A DNA stretch of 64,000 nucleotides from Parvibaculum sp039973015. Lineage in GTDB: Bacteria; Pseudomonadota; Alphaproteobacteria; Parvibaculales; Parvibaculaceae. The stretch is taken from assembly GCF_039973015.1 (NCBI RefSeq), contig NZ_JBDWLT010000012.1, forward strand, positions 62,001 through 126,000. Reading direction: 5' to 3'. The first letter of the stretch is position 1. Each line of letters opens with the position of its first letter. Made by a program: the position numbers and the translations under genes. Below, one piece after another: positions 1 to 8,431 of this stretch. Below the pieces are notes generated by a model. The model ran no database searches and was not told where the DNA came from. It saw nothing but the letters and a program-made list of their open reading frames with translations.

Positions 1-2
1 TG

Positions 3-590
3 CTGGCGGTGCTCGGGGCGTGGTTGCAGACGCGGCTCGACGGCCTGGAAGGCGACCGGGAGCGCGATGCCGACGGATCGGTGGAGGGGCTCGAGTCGCA
101 TGTCATCATTGCAGGCTACGGGCGCGTCGGGCGGACCATCGGGCGGCTTCTGCGCGAGCAGCAATTGCCTTTCGTCGCGCTCGACCTCGATCCGATGCGC
201 TCGCGCATGGCGCGGCTTCGCGGCGAACTCGTCTATTACGGCGATGCGGCGCGGCCCGAGATGCTGGAGCGCGTGGGCGCGGCGCAGGCCTCCGCCATCG
301 TGGTGACGCTGGATGACAGCGCGGCGGCAAGCCGGCTCGTGAAGGCGCTGCGCGCGAAGTGGCCGACGATCCCGGTCTATGCGCGGGCGCGCGACCGCGA
401 ACACATGCTCGAACTCGAAGAGGCGGGTGCGACGGCAGTCGTGCATGAGGCGCTCGAAGCCTCGTTGCAGCTTTCCGGCCATGTGCTGCGCGCCATCGGC
501 GCATCGAGCGAGGCGACGGCGACGCTGATCGAGCGTGTGCGCGTGGAGGTCTATGAGCGGCAGGCCGTCGAGACGGACAAGGCGGGGTAA
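3..590 (+). CDS. C-terminal RCK domain of a Kef-type cation:proton antiporter (5' truncated)
   Basis: The reading frame is open from the window edge, so the membrane part lies upstream and is not seen. The visible part holds a TrkA-N/RCK nucleotide-binding domain. It has a Rossmann glycine motif (GYGRVGRTIG) about 37 residues in, an acidic residue at the end of the second strand (ALDLD), and the YGDA segment typical of KefB/KefC. In that family the domain senses NAD(H) or glutathione adducts and gates K+/H+ exchange at the inner membrane. The tail is short and polar with no catalytic features. The call as an antiporter rather than a free TrkA protein rests on the residues before the Rossmann domain, which read as the end of a membrane protein linker. 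Confidence 0.75.
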   Translation: MAVLGAWLQTRLDGLEGDRERDADGSVEGLESHVIIAGYGRVGRTIGRLLREQQLPFVALDLDPMRSRMARLRGELVYYGDAARPEMLERVGAAQASAIVVTLDDSAAASRLVKALRAKWPTIPVYARARDREHMLELEEAGATAVVHEALEASLQLSGHVLRAIGASSEATATLIERVRVEVYERQAVETDKAG

Positions 591-616
591 GACCGCCGAA
601 AGCCGCGTGAATTGGC

Positions 617-667
617 GGTTTTTCTTGCTGGTTTTCTGGCCGGTTTTCTTGCCAGTTTTCTGGCCGG
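617..667. repeat. 12-bp tandem repeat, about four units
   Basis: Four near-identical units of the form GGTTTTCTKGCC follow one another (617-629 with one extra T, 630-641, 642-653, 654-665), then two more matching bases. The array lies in the 169-bp gap between the antiporter gene and the acyltransferase gene. Read forward it would give repeated FLAG/FLAS; read in reverse it gives repeated Lys-Pro-Ala-Arg. No real gene seems to use it. Confidence 0.8.
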
Positions 668-759
668 AAGCTTGCGTGGTTTGTTCCTGAACATACCCGG
701 CTGTCCCGAAAGGGGACGGATCGTGCCCGTCACATCCGGGACTGTCTCAGGAGCGAACG

Positions 760-2010
760 ATGAGTATTTCGAGCGAAAAGTCCCTGGAAAATCCGTCCCG
801 TTTTGTACGGGCGCGGCCTCAAGGGACGACGGCCCGGTTCCGCGCGGGATACGACGCCCGCCTTGCCCATGCGGCGGGGGTCACGCTTTACGAGAGTTTC
901 GAGGCGGCGGAGCCTGTCTGGCGCGATTTCGAGGCGCGCGCGGCGGGCACGGCCTTCCAGACATTCGACTGGCTTTCCACCTGGCACAGGCATGTGGGCG
1001 AGGGGCTGGGCGTTCAGCCCGCCATCGCCGTGGTTGCGCGGCAGGGAGCGCCGCTGATGCTGGCGCCGCTCGGCATCGAGCGCCGCTTCGGCCTTCGGCG
1101 TCTCGTCTGGCTGGGCGGGCGGCTCGCCGACTACAAGGGGCCGCTTCTCGCGCATGACTATGAAGCGCGGCTCAACGATGCATCCGGGGACGGCTTTGCG
1201 ATGCTGTGGCGGCAGGTCCGCCGGGCGCTGCCGCGCCACGACCTCGTGATGCTGGACAGCCAGCCGGTGTCGCTCGGCACGCCGGGCGCGCCGCTCGCCA
1301 ATCCATTTGCGGGGCTTGCGGCATCGCCCGCGCCGGACGCGGCCTATGTCTTCGGCCTGCCATCGACATTCGAGGAATTTTCGCAGCGCTACCGCCCGGA
1401 GACGCGGCGCATCGACCGCTCGAAATTCCGCAAGCTGGAGGCGGCGGGCGATGTGTCGTTCCGCATTGCGGAGACGGCGGAAGAGCGCGTGGCGATGACA
1501 CAGAGCATTCTCGCGCGCAAGGCGGCGCAGCTTTCCGCGCAGGGCATCTCGTCGATCTTCGAGGAGGAGAATTATCTCGCGGCCTGGCACGATCTTGCCG
1601 CGCTGCCGGAGGAGCGGCGCCTGATCGAAGCGGCGGAACTCAGGCTCGACGGTCAATTCCTGTCGGGGAGCGTTTCCCATGTCTGGCACGGCCGCAACAC
1701 GCTGATGGTGCATACCTATGACCATGATTTGCTGCCGAAGCTCTCGCCGGGGCGGCTGCATCTGCTGAAGCTGCTGCAATCGAGCATCGACCGCGGCATC
1801 GCGACCTACGATCTTTCGGTGGGTTATGCGGCCTACAAGGAAAGCTTCTGCGACGCGCCGATGGAAATGCGCAACATGATCGCGGGGGCGAGCCTTGCGG
1901 GACATGGCGCGGCGGCGGCAATCCGCGCGGGGCTTGCGGCGAAGCGGTGGATCAAGGCCGATCCGCGCCTCATGGGGCTGGTGCAGAAGGCTAGAGCGAA
2001 GCTCGCCTGA
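760..2010 (+). CDS. BioF2-like / CelD-type acetyltransferase (GNAT fold)
   Basis: A 416-residue soluble protein with the layout of the Acetyltransf_6 (BioF2-like, CelD/BcsL) family. An N-terminal substrate domain contains WRDFEARAAGTAFQTFDW at about residues 58-75. A second domain from about residue 170 has the characteristic RYRPETRRIDRSKFRKLE stretch, and the end carries the YDLSVGYAAYKE and F-C segments typical of FemAB-like folds. Members transfer acyl groups in exopolysaccharide or cell-envelope synthesis, but the substrate here is unknown. The ATG at 760 is preceded by AGGAGCG. No polysaccharide genes lie next to it, so the pathway cannot be inferred from context. Confidence 0.75.
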   Translation: MSISSEKSLENPSRFVRARPQGTTARFRAGYDARLAHAAGVTLYESFEAAEPVWRDFEARAAGTAFQTFDWLSTWHRHVGEGLGVQPAIAVVARQGAPLMLAPLGIERRFGLRRLVWLGGRLADYKGPLLAHDYEARLNDASGDGFAMLWRQVRRALPRHDLVMLDSQPVSLGTPGAPLANPFAGLAASPAPDAAYVFGLPSTFEEFSQRYRPETRRIDRSKFRKLEAAGDVSFRIAETAEERVAMTQSILARKAAQLSAQGISSIFEEENYLAAWHDLAALPEERRLIEAAELRLDGQFLSGSVSHVWHGRNTLMVHTYDHDLLPKLSPGRLHLLKLLQSSIDRGIATYDLSVGYAAYKESFCDAPMEMRNMIAGASLAGHGAAAAIRAGLAAKRWIKADPRLMGLVQKARAKLA

Positions 2011-2018
2011 ACCATCTA

Positions 2019-2043
2019 TTGACATTCATATTGCCAATATAAT
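2019..2043 (+). promoter_or_regulatory. TTGACA and TATAAT hexamers bracketing a palindrome
   Basis: A perfect TTGACA (2019-2024) and a perfect TATAAT (2038-2043) face the gene at 2083. They are only 13 bp apart, and that gap and the start of the -10 hold a 13-bp palindrome, ATATTGCCAATAT (2028-2040). The spacing is too short for a normal sigma70 promoter. Either the true -35 lies elsewhere or the site is under unusual control. A repressor at the palindrome would cover the -10. Confidence 0.45.
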
Positions 2044-2082
2044 GGACGGGCCATAGACTTCCTCCGTTTCAGGAGGAAAGAC

Positions 2083-2691
2083 ATGAAGCGCATCACCGGT
2101 CTCCATATTCTCGTTGCCGTTCTCGCGGCTCTCTATGCCGTGTTCTGGTTCTGGTATGGCGGCGCCGGGCGGCCGCTTTCGGAGACGGAAATCCAGCACT
2201 ATCTCACGCGCTTCGACGAGATCGGGCCGGGCGACGGCACGCTTCACGTCCGCGGACAGTTCGAGACGTGGATGAAGCAGGATGACGGCAATGAATTCCT
2301 GATGGTGAACCTGATCGACGAGCCGGCGGACCTCGCGGCGGAGGAAGAGTACAACCGCGCCATCCTGCCGCCGCTTCTGCGCCGCGCTTCGTTTCCCGTC
2401 TTCATGGTGCGGCCCTTCGCGAGCTTCATCGAACCGGAAGGGCATCACACATGGGATGTGGTGGCGGTGATGCGCTACCGGAGCCTGCGCGACCTGCTGG
2501 AGGTCATCACCGGGCCGGAAGCGGAGCGGCTTCGCGATCTCAAGGAAGGCTCGGTCGCGAAGACGCATGTCTTTCCGGCGCATATGGCGTTCAGCTTCAT
2601 CTGGATGAGGTTCATCGCCGCCGCGCTTCTCGTTGCGCTCGGGCTGGCGCTGCATTTTGCGCTCAGGCCGTTCGGGTGGTATCGGCGGTAG
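2083..2691 (+). CDS. Membrane protein of unknown function with two terminal TM helices
   Basis: A 202-residue protein, not recognised. Residues about 5-25 form a TM helix or uncleaved signal (LHILVAVLAALYAVFWFWY). A polar domain of about 140 residues follows, rich in acidic residues. A second TM helix lies near residues 170-192 before a short basic tail (FGWYRR). The topology suggests a periplasmic domain held by two anchors. The start has a strong ribosome-binding site (AGGAGGAAAGAC then ATG) and a candidate promoter directly upstream. No catalytic motif is visible. Confidence 0.7.
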   Translation: MKRITGLHILVAVLAALYAVFWFWYGGAGRPLSETEIQHYLTRFDEIGPGDGTLHVRGQFETWMKQDDGNEFLMVNLIDEPADLAAEEEYNRAILPPLLRRASFPVFMVRPFASFIEPEGHHTWDVVAVMRYRSLRDLLEVITGPEAERLRDLKEGSVAKTHVFPAHMAFSFIWMRFIAAALLVALGLALHFALRPFGWYRR

Positions 2692-2702
2692 GAGCGCGAA
2701 GG

Positions 2703-3260
2703 TCAGCGCGGGCGTTCGTCCCAGGGCTCCAGCGTGCCGGCGATGCGGCGCGGCAGCGGCATTTCCATCTGGGCGATGGCGGCCGCCGAAATCTCTTCAT
2801 GATTGAGCCAGCGCGAGGCGCCGTTCTCGCGCACGAAGCCGAGCACGACCTGCGCATATGAAATATCCGGCTGATGGGCGAGGGCCTCGGCGCGGATAGA
2901 GGCGATGGAGGGCTCGCCGTCTTTTCCCGCGAGGATCGAGCGGCTGCCCATCACCTCGATGAGAGTGCCGCCGGGCGCGACCAGCGCATCGAGCGCGGCG
3001 CGCAGAAGCTCCGCACGGGGACGTATCCATGTGAGGGCGAGGGAGAAGGGCGCGTGTTCCTCAAGCGCGGCGAGAAGCGCGGGCTCGTCTTCATAGGAGA
3101 GGGGCAGGCGCTCGCATTTCGCATCGAGCGCCTCGTCGCCGAAGGAGAAGCTGCCCGCGTTGCGCGAGACGAGGACGGATTTTTCCGCCAGTCCGGCGGC
3201 ATGGCGCGCGGCGGCGGAGAGCATGCCTGTGGTGCCGAGGAAAAGCGCCGTACCCGTCAT
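2703..3260 (-). CDS. Short Rossmann-fold, SDR-like protein of unknown substrate
   Basis: A 185-residue protein that opens with a hydrophobic strand and glycine turn (ALFLGTTGML), as in NAD(P)-binding short-chain dehydrogenase-like proteins. Strand-helix alternation continues through SVLVSRN, LALTWIRP and GGTLIEVMGS. The usual YxxxK catalytic pair of classical SDRs is not evident, and the protein is shorter than the 250 residues usual for that family. It may be an atypical or non-catalytic member. It is convergent with the membrane-protein gene at 2083, with an 11-bp gap. Confidence 0.6.
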   Translation of the reverse strand: MTGTALFLGTTGMLSAAARHAAGLAEKSVLVSRNAGSFSFGDEALDAKCERLPLSYEDEPALLAALEEHAPFSLALTWIRPRAELLRAALDALVAPGGTLIEVMGSRSILAGKDGEPSIASIRAEALAHQPDISYAQVVLGFVRENGASRWLNHEEISAAAIAQMEMPLPRRIAGTLEPWDERPR

Positions 3261-3335
3261 GTTTTTCCTTTGTCAGCGTCAAGTCTGTGGCTGTTTCCCC
3301 AAGTGTAATATGGATGCGGAATATGGCGAAAGCTT

Positions 3336-3374
3336 GGGCTTTTCGCGAGGGCTTTTCGCGAGGGCTTTTCGCCG
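3336..3374. repeat. 13-bp tandem repeat, about three units
   Basis: GGGCTTTTCGCGA occurs twice in tandem (3336-3348, 3349-3361), followed by a partial third copy (3362-3371). It lies in the gap between the divergently transcribed genes at 2703-3260 and 3473-3880. It resembles the repeat at 617-667 in having a G-rich/TTTTC core, though unit length and sequence differ. Confidence 0.75.
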
Positions 3375-3472
3375 GTTTTGCCTTGCGTGCGGGGGGTTGA
3401 CGCAAATGTGAGTTGCGGCGCGGGCGGGGGCTGCCCAGCTTGATGGCGGTCAAGGGTCTCAGGGAGGAACAA

Positions 3473-3880
3473 ATGTCCGGTTTCATGGAAGCACTGCAGG
3501 CGGCGAGCGCGGCGCAGGACGCCTATGTGGCGACGCTGCCCGTCTGGGTGCATTACTGGATGTACTGGATGCTGGCCGTGCTCGGGCTCGGCAGTCTCGT
3601 CTTTTCGTTTTTCCGGGCGGAGGCGCGCTGGCTGCTGCTCTCCTTCGTGGTGACGATCATTGCGACGATGGCGCTCGGCATGACGGTGGGCTGGAACAAG
3701 CTCTGGGGCGTCACGCATCTCGTGTTGTGGACGCCGGTGCTTGTCTATTACATCCGGCGCTGGCCGGTGGTGGAGAAGCGCAGCGTCTTCGGCGTCTGGT
3801 TCGTCGCGGCGACGGCGACGCTGGCCGTGTCGCTGGTGTTCGATGCGAAGGATTTCGTGGAGTATCTGATGGGGGTGTGA
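3473..3880 (+). CDS. Small four-helix membrane protein, function unknown
   Basis: A 135-residue protein with about four hydrophobic segments: near residues 24-48 (WVHYWMYWMLAVLGLGSLVF), 54-72, 77-95 and 105-122. There are few charged residues between them. It is not recognised. An upstream in-frame ATG exists, but the one at 3473 has a clear Shine-Dalgarno (AGGGAGGAAC) six bases before it and gives a protein that begins just before the first helix. Codon use matches the high-GC neighbourhood, unlike the next gene. Confidence 0.7.
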   Translation: MSGFMEALQAASAAQDAYVATLPVWVHYWMYWMLAVLGLGSLVFSFFRAEARWLLLSFVVTIIATMALGMTVGWNKLWGVTHLVLWTPVLVYYIRRWPVVEKRSVFGVWFVAATATLAVSLVFDAKDFVEYLMGV

Positions 3881-3929
3881 GGGGATTCTCAAAGAGGTTG
3901 GTAGGCAGCGCTAGTTGAGGCTACCGAAT

Positions 3930-5879
3930 TTAAGAAAGATACTCTTCGTCGTAGAGTTTCTTTTGATTTTCGATTTCGGCTGATGGGTCGACCAGGAAAC
4001 CAATAAGGTCCTTTAAGCAAATAATCGTGAACTCCAACTGGTGGGTGTTGAGGTTTGTCGCTATGTGCGTGGCGCCGTGATACTGCCGCTCCGTCAAATT
4101 GTCTGGTATCAAAAGAGACGATATCATGTGGCTTTGTTTGTAATCTTCACCTATTTCCCACACCACAACCAAGTCAATGTCATTGGTGTTTTTGTCGCCG
4201 CTCTCAAGGTCTTCTATGAGGGCGTTCATGGAGAACTTGTACTCAAGAATCTTTGGCTTTGAGAAAAACCCTTCTTTATATCTCTCTTCCGCTACTCCGA
4301 GGGGATTGGTATTTGCGTCGAATTGATGGTTTTCTGCTTCCCCGTCGAAGTAGATTTTAAACATGGAGTCATACACAAATCGTTCATTTGTAGACATGAT
4401 TTTGACGCCGCGAATAACCCCGCCAGCGATCAACTGGTTGAATAGAGCAATTACATCTTGTTCTCGGGTAGGCGTAGAAGTGATGCCGAGCCTGTTCATC
4501 GGCTTAAAAAATTTCTCGTCCTGAAGGTTTAAGGGGCTGTCGCGCTCGTGATCGAGAAACTGTTCCTTCCAGCTGTCTACTTTTGCTTCCCGTCCCAGAT
4601 CATCTATCCCGCCGGTTACAGGGCGCAACAAACTACGATTTCGCTCAATTGGTCGTTCGATGAGCCGTCGAGCGATGTGTTGAGCTAGCTCTACAACTTC
4701 CTTTTGAAAACCTTTGCGTCCCATGTCCGGACGCGCATGTTCGAAGTGAATAAGGACGTGAATTTGATTTTGACGGCCAGTGTGTCTGTTGAGAGGTATC
4801 TGAACCATTTCGCCTTGAGGCATTTTATTGGCAGCAAGCTGAATCCCTGGACTCAACACTGCCTGTCCCCCGCGGATGTTCAGCCTCTCATTGAACTCTG
4901 ACCAGACCTTTGTGGAAAACGCGTAGCAAAAATAAACTGAGGGTCGGTAGTCCTGGACCAATTGCGCATATGTTTTGTCCAGATCTACGTAAGCTACGAT
5001 CTCATCAGCTTCTATTGTGTCGTAGAGCGCGTCCAGATTCCGAATTGCGTCTGGCAAGCGCGCTCCCGCTCCGTGTTTCTCGAACACCTTTCTCTGTATT
5101 TCGTTGACTTCCGTGACGCGCCTAGACTTCCGCACTTGTTGATGCGGCCACAGATACTCCGCCGTAGTGTTTGATACGACAGATTGTACGCCGTTTTGGT
5201 CAACCACTGTTATTGAGTAATCCAGTGGAACGCCGTTCAGGACGGCTCCAAGCCCAGTCTTTGTGCGAAGAATCTTGTCCCACTGATCAGCCGTGGTTGC
5301 GCCTAGCCAGCTAAGTTTGCCTGGTCTCGTCGTTTCATCGAACTCAATAGCGATTGAGGTGCCTCTATCAACTGACGCAAAGTGAGGGTCAAGGGGGCCA
5401 CTGGTGTCAGTGGTCACTTTCGGATTCGCCGCAGGATTGGGGTCAGAGAGCCATCTTCGGGCTTCGATCATTTTCCCGCAGCTTTCGAAATCAACGCTGC
5501 GCGTAGAGATTTGGATATGGTTAAAGCCATACCCCAGGTAAGTTGCTCCGACCCCCTTGTGACCTCGCGTATCTCCACTTTTGAACGAGAAATTCGGAGC
5601 AAGAAAACGCTCGAACTTATCCTTGGTGAGGCCAGTGCCGGTGTCTGTGACGATTAAAGAATTTTTCTGCAAGTTTATCGTTATAAACAATTGAGCCGGT
5701 GCCGCAGGGTCCGACAGTTTGCGCTCTTCAATGGCATCCAGGCCGTTCTGAATTAATTCGCAGAATGGGTCGTACCAGCCGACATAAGAATCCAAAATAT
5801 TTCTTATTTCTCGTTTGATTGCCGAGATCGCGACTTCGTCATTCAGGCTTTGCTTGAATGAAAGAGGATCGAATTCCAT
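3930..5879 (-). CDS. GHKL (MORC/Hsp90-like) ATPase fused to a probable PD-(D/E)XK nuclease domain
   Basis: A 649-residue protein. The N-terminal third carries all Bergerat-fold ATPase motifs: N box E41-N45-D48-A49, G1 box DTGTG (79-83), G2 box RGHKGVGA (105-112) and G3-like GTSI (173-176). A middle S5/transducer-like region follows, to about residue 420. The C-terminal 180 residues read as a restriction-endonuclease fold: Glu473 in an opening helix, Asp504 in VYDSMF, and Glu546-x-Lys548 in a strand (ILEYKFS), then DIDLVVVWEIG. Similar ATPase-nuclease pairings are known from MORC-like proteins in restriction and conflict systems. The gene is about 47% GC by eye against well over 60% around it, stands alone between a housekeeping gene and uvrB, and is probably acquired. 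A possible -10 (TATACT on the minus strand, 5920-5925) lies about 40 bp upstream. The nuclease call is inferred from motif order only. Confidence 0.75.
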   Translation of the reverse strand: MEFDPLSFKQSLNDEVAISAIKREIRNILDSYVGWYDPFCELIQNGLDAIEERKLSDPAAPAQLFITINLQKNSLIVTDTGTGLTKDKFERFLAPNFSFKSGDTRGHKGVGATYLGYGFNHIQISTRSVDFESCGKMIEARRWLSDPNPAANPKVTTDTSGPLDPHFASVDRGTSIAIEFDETTRPGKLSWLGATTADQWDKILRTKTGLGAVLNGVPLDYSITVVDQNGVQSVVSNTTAEYLWPHQQVRKSRRVTEVNEIQRKVFEKHGAGARLPDAIRNLDALYDTIEADEIVAYVDLDKTYAQLVQDYRPSVYFCYAFSTKVWSEFNERLNIRGGQAVLSPGIQLAANKMPQGEMVQIPLNRHTGRQNQIHVLIHFEHARPDMGRKGFQKEVVELAQHIARRLIERPIERNRSLLRPVTGGIDDLGREAKVDSWKEQFLDHERDSPLNLQDEKFFKPMNRLGITSTPTREQDVIALFNQLIAGGVIRGVKIMSTNERFVYDSMFKIYFDGEAENHQFDANTNPLGVAEERYKEGFFSKPKILEYKFSMNALIEDLESGDKNTNDIDLVVVWEIGEDYKQSHMISSLLIPDNLTERQYHGATHIATNLNTHQLEFTIICLKDLIGFLVDPSAEIENQKKLYDEEYLS

Positions 5880-6109
5880 TTGATTTTCTTGCTCAAAAAA
5901 GATGCTGAATGTGATCGAAAGTATAGTTCAGACAGTTTGAGTGCATCAGCGTGTATCTGCAACCTCGAACAGAATATACGGGTTGCTTCTGCCGGTTTAT
6001 TTTTATGTCTCTAGATATGAGATTTAATCTGGCTGGCAATGGCGAGGAAATGCCTCGTTCCTGCCCAGGCTCTCGCTAGAACTTGTTTGATGATGATGAG
6101 CCCTCACCC
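5880..6109. other. AT-rich spacer between the GHKL gene and uvrB
   Basis: This 230-bp stretch shares the low GC of the GHKL gene, at least up to about 6040, where the high-GC pattern returns. It holds the likely promoter of the GHKL gene on the minus strand. No RNA gene, repeat or att-like sequence of convincing length is seen. The right edge of the foreign DNA probably lies here. Confidence 0.5.
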
Positions 6110-8431
6110 CTACCGCTTCTTGTATTTCCTTGCGCGCGTTCCCGGTTTGCCTGACGTGGAACGGCCCTTGGTGGCCGTGCGGGCGACGCTTTCCTCGACG
6201 GCGGACTGGCGGGCCATCGGGTCGTCGGCGATGGCGAGTTCGGTCGCTTCCAGCCGCTTGATCTCGTCGCGGAGGCGGGCGGCCGTTTCGAATTCGAGGT
6301 CGGCGGCGGCCTCCTTCATCTTGTGCTCAAGGTCGGCGATATGGGCGCGCAGGTTGTGGCCGATGAAGGCCTGATCGGCGTTACCCGTATCGACGCGGAC
6401 GTGATCGCGCTCATAGACGCTTTCGAGGATGTCGCCGATGTTGCGGCGGATCGACTCCGGCGTGATGCCGTGTTCCTCGTTATAGGCCTTCTGCTTCTCG
6501 CGGCGGCGGTTCGTCTCCGCGATGGCGCGCTCCATCGAGCCCGTGATCTTGTCGGCATAGAGGATGACGCGGCCATCGACGTTGCGCGCGGCGCGGCCGA
6601 TGGTCTGGATCAATGAGGTCTCGGAACGCAGGAAGCCTTCCTTGTCGGCGTCGAGGATGGCGACGAGCGCGCATTCGGGAATGTCGAGGCCCTCGCGCAG
6701 CAGGTTGATGCCGATCAGCACGTCGAAGGCGCCGAGGCGGAGATCGCGAAGGATCTCGATGCGCTCCAGCGTGTCGATGTCGGAATGCATGTAGCGGACG
6801 CGGATGCCCTGCTCATGCATGTATTCGGTGAGGTCCTCGGCCATGCGCTTGGTCAGCGTGGTGACGAGGACGCGCTGGCCCTTCGCCGCGACCTCGTGGC
6901 ACTCGGCGATCAGGTCGTCGACCTGCGTGGCGACGGGGCGAATGATCGTCGGCGGGTCGATGAGGCCGGTGGGGCGGATGACCTGTTCGGTGAAGACGCC
7001 GCCGGTCTGGTCCATTTCCCAGGGGCCGGGCGTCGCCGACACGAAGACCGATTGCGGGCGCATCGCGTTCCACTCCTCGAAGCGCATCGGACGGTTGTCC
7101 ACGCAGGAGGGCAGGCGGAAGCCGAATTCCGCGAGCGTCGATTTGCGCTTGTAGTCGCCCCGGAACATGCCGCCGATCTGGGGGATCGTGACGTGGCTTT
7201 CATCGGCGAAGACGAGCGCATTGTCGGGGAGATATTCAAAGAGGGTGGGCGGCGGCTCGCCGGGCTTGCGGCCCGTGAGGTAGCGCGAATAGTTCTCGAT
7301 GCCCGCGCAGCTCCCCGTCGCCTCCATCATCTCGATGTCGAACTGGGTGCGCTGTTCGAGGCGCTGGGCTTCGAGCAGCTTGCCCTGGCCTTTCAGCTCC
7401 TGAAGGCGGACCTGAAGGTCGTGCTTGATCTCCTCCATCGCCTGATTGAGGGTCGGGCGCGGCGTGACGTAATGCGAGTTCGCGTAGAGCTTCACTTCCT
7501 TGAAGTTGTCGGTCTTGTGGCCGGTCAGCGGATCGAACTCCGCGATTTCCTCGACCTCGTCGCCGAACAGCGAGATACGCCAGGCGCGATCCTCGTAATG
7601 CGCGGGGAAGACCTCGACCGTGTCGCCGCGCACACGGAAGGTGCCGCGGCCGAAGGCCTGATCGTTGCGCTTGTACTGGAGGGCGACCAGATCGGCGATG
7701 AGCTGCTTGCGGTCGAGCCGCTCGCCGAGCTTCACGCCGAAGGTCATGGCCGAATAGGTTTCGACCGAGCCGATACCGTAGATGCAGGAGACCGAGGCGA
7801 CGATGATGACGTCGTCGCGCTCCAGCAGCGCGCGCGTGGCGGCGTGGCGCATGCGGTCGATCTGCTCGTTGATCGAGCTTTCCTTCTCGATATAGGTGTC
7901 CGTGCGGGGCACATAGGCCTCGGGCTGGTAGTAGTCGTAGTAGGAGACGAAATATTCGACCGCGTTTTCCGGGAAGAAGCTCTTGAACTCGCCATAGAGC
8001 TGGGCGGCGAGCGTCTTGTTCGGCGCGAGGATCAAGGCCGGGCGCTGCGTGCGCTCGATCACCTGCGCCATTGTGTAGGTCTTGCCCGAGCCGGTGACGC
8101 CGAGAAGGACCTGCTCGCGGTCGCCCTCGCCGATGCCCTTGACGAGATCCTCGATGGCGGTCGGCTGGTCGCCGGCGGGCTGGTATTCGGAGACGAGGTT
8201 GAAGCGGTGGCCGCCTTCGGATTTTTCCGGGCGCTCGGGGCGATGGGGCGCGAAAAGGGGCCAGTTGGCGGGGTCGCCCTGCAGCGCGCCCGCCCATGTA
8301 TCGCGATCGGGCGCGAGGCCGCCCTCCGGCACGAAATTCGCGCCGGGCGCTTCCGACAGACCGGACGGTTTCCGGGGCAGCGGCCGTTCCGAGCCGCGCC
8401 CAAAGCTTTTGGGGCCGTTATTGTGTGCCAT
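6110..8431 (-). CDS. uvrB: UvrABC excinuclease subunit B
   Basis: A full-length UvrB of 773 residues, the DNA-damage recognition and strand-separating subunit of nucleotide excision repair. Walker A is GVTGSGKT at about residues 112-119. The beta-hairpin region (YYDYYQPEAYVP), the DESH box (FADESHVTIPQ) and helicase motifs V-VI (GLDIPECALV, QTIGRAARN) are all present. It ends with the C-terminal UVR coiled-coil motif that binds UvrC, and a basic tail. It has an N-terminal extension of about 75 residues before the core compared with E. coli, rich in Pro and Ala. ATG at 8431 was preferred over the GTG two codons earlier. Confidence 0.97.
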   Translation of the reverse strand: MAHNNGPKSFGRGSERPLPRKPSGLSEAPGANFVPEGGLAPDRDTWAGALQGDPANWPLFAPHRPERPEKSEGGHRFNLVSEYQPAGDQPTAIEDLVKGIGEGDREQVLLGVTGSGKTYTMAQVIERTQRPALILAPNKTLAAQLYGEFKSFFPENAVEYFVSYYDYYQPEAYVPRTDTYIEKESSINEQIDRMRHAATRALLERDDVIIVASVSCIYGIGSVETYSAMTFGVKLGERLDRKQLIADLVALQYKRNDQAFGRGTFRVRGDTVEVFPAHYEDRAWRISLFGDEVEEIAEFDPLTGHKTDNFKEVKLYANSHYVTPRPTLNQAMEEIKHDLQVRLQELKGQGKLLEAQRLEQRTQFDIEMMEATGSCAGIENYSRYLTGRKPGEPPPTLFEYLPDNALVFADESHVTIPQIGGMFRGDYKRKSTLAEFGFRLPSCVDNRPMRFEEWNAMRPQSVFVSATPGPWEMDQTGGVFTEQVIRPTGLIDPPTIIRPVATQVDDLIAECHEVAAKGQRVLVTTLTKRMAEDLTEYMHEQGIRVRYMHSDIDTLERIEILRDLRLGAFDVLIGINLLREGLDIPECALVAILDADKEGFLRSETSLIQTIGRAARNVDGRVILYADKITGSMERAIAETNRRREKQKAYNEEHGITPESIRRNIGDILESVYERDHVRVDTGNADQAFIGHNLRAHIADLEHKMKEAAADLEFETAARLRDEIKRLEATELAIADDPMARQSAVEESVARTATKGRSTSGKPGTRARKYKKR

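Noticed and set aside
551..733. Minus-strand reading of the 12-bp repeat as a Lys-Pro-Ala-Arg-rich small protein
   Set aside because: It overlaps the antiporter end, has no ribosome-binding site, and its histone-like look is a by-product of the DNA repeat.
3909..6079. CGCTAG at both edges of the low-GC island as a target-site duplication
   Set aside because: Six bases is within chance over these gaps, the positions are not at sharp composition edges, and no integrase or transposase is present.
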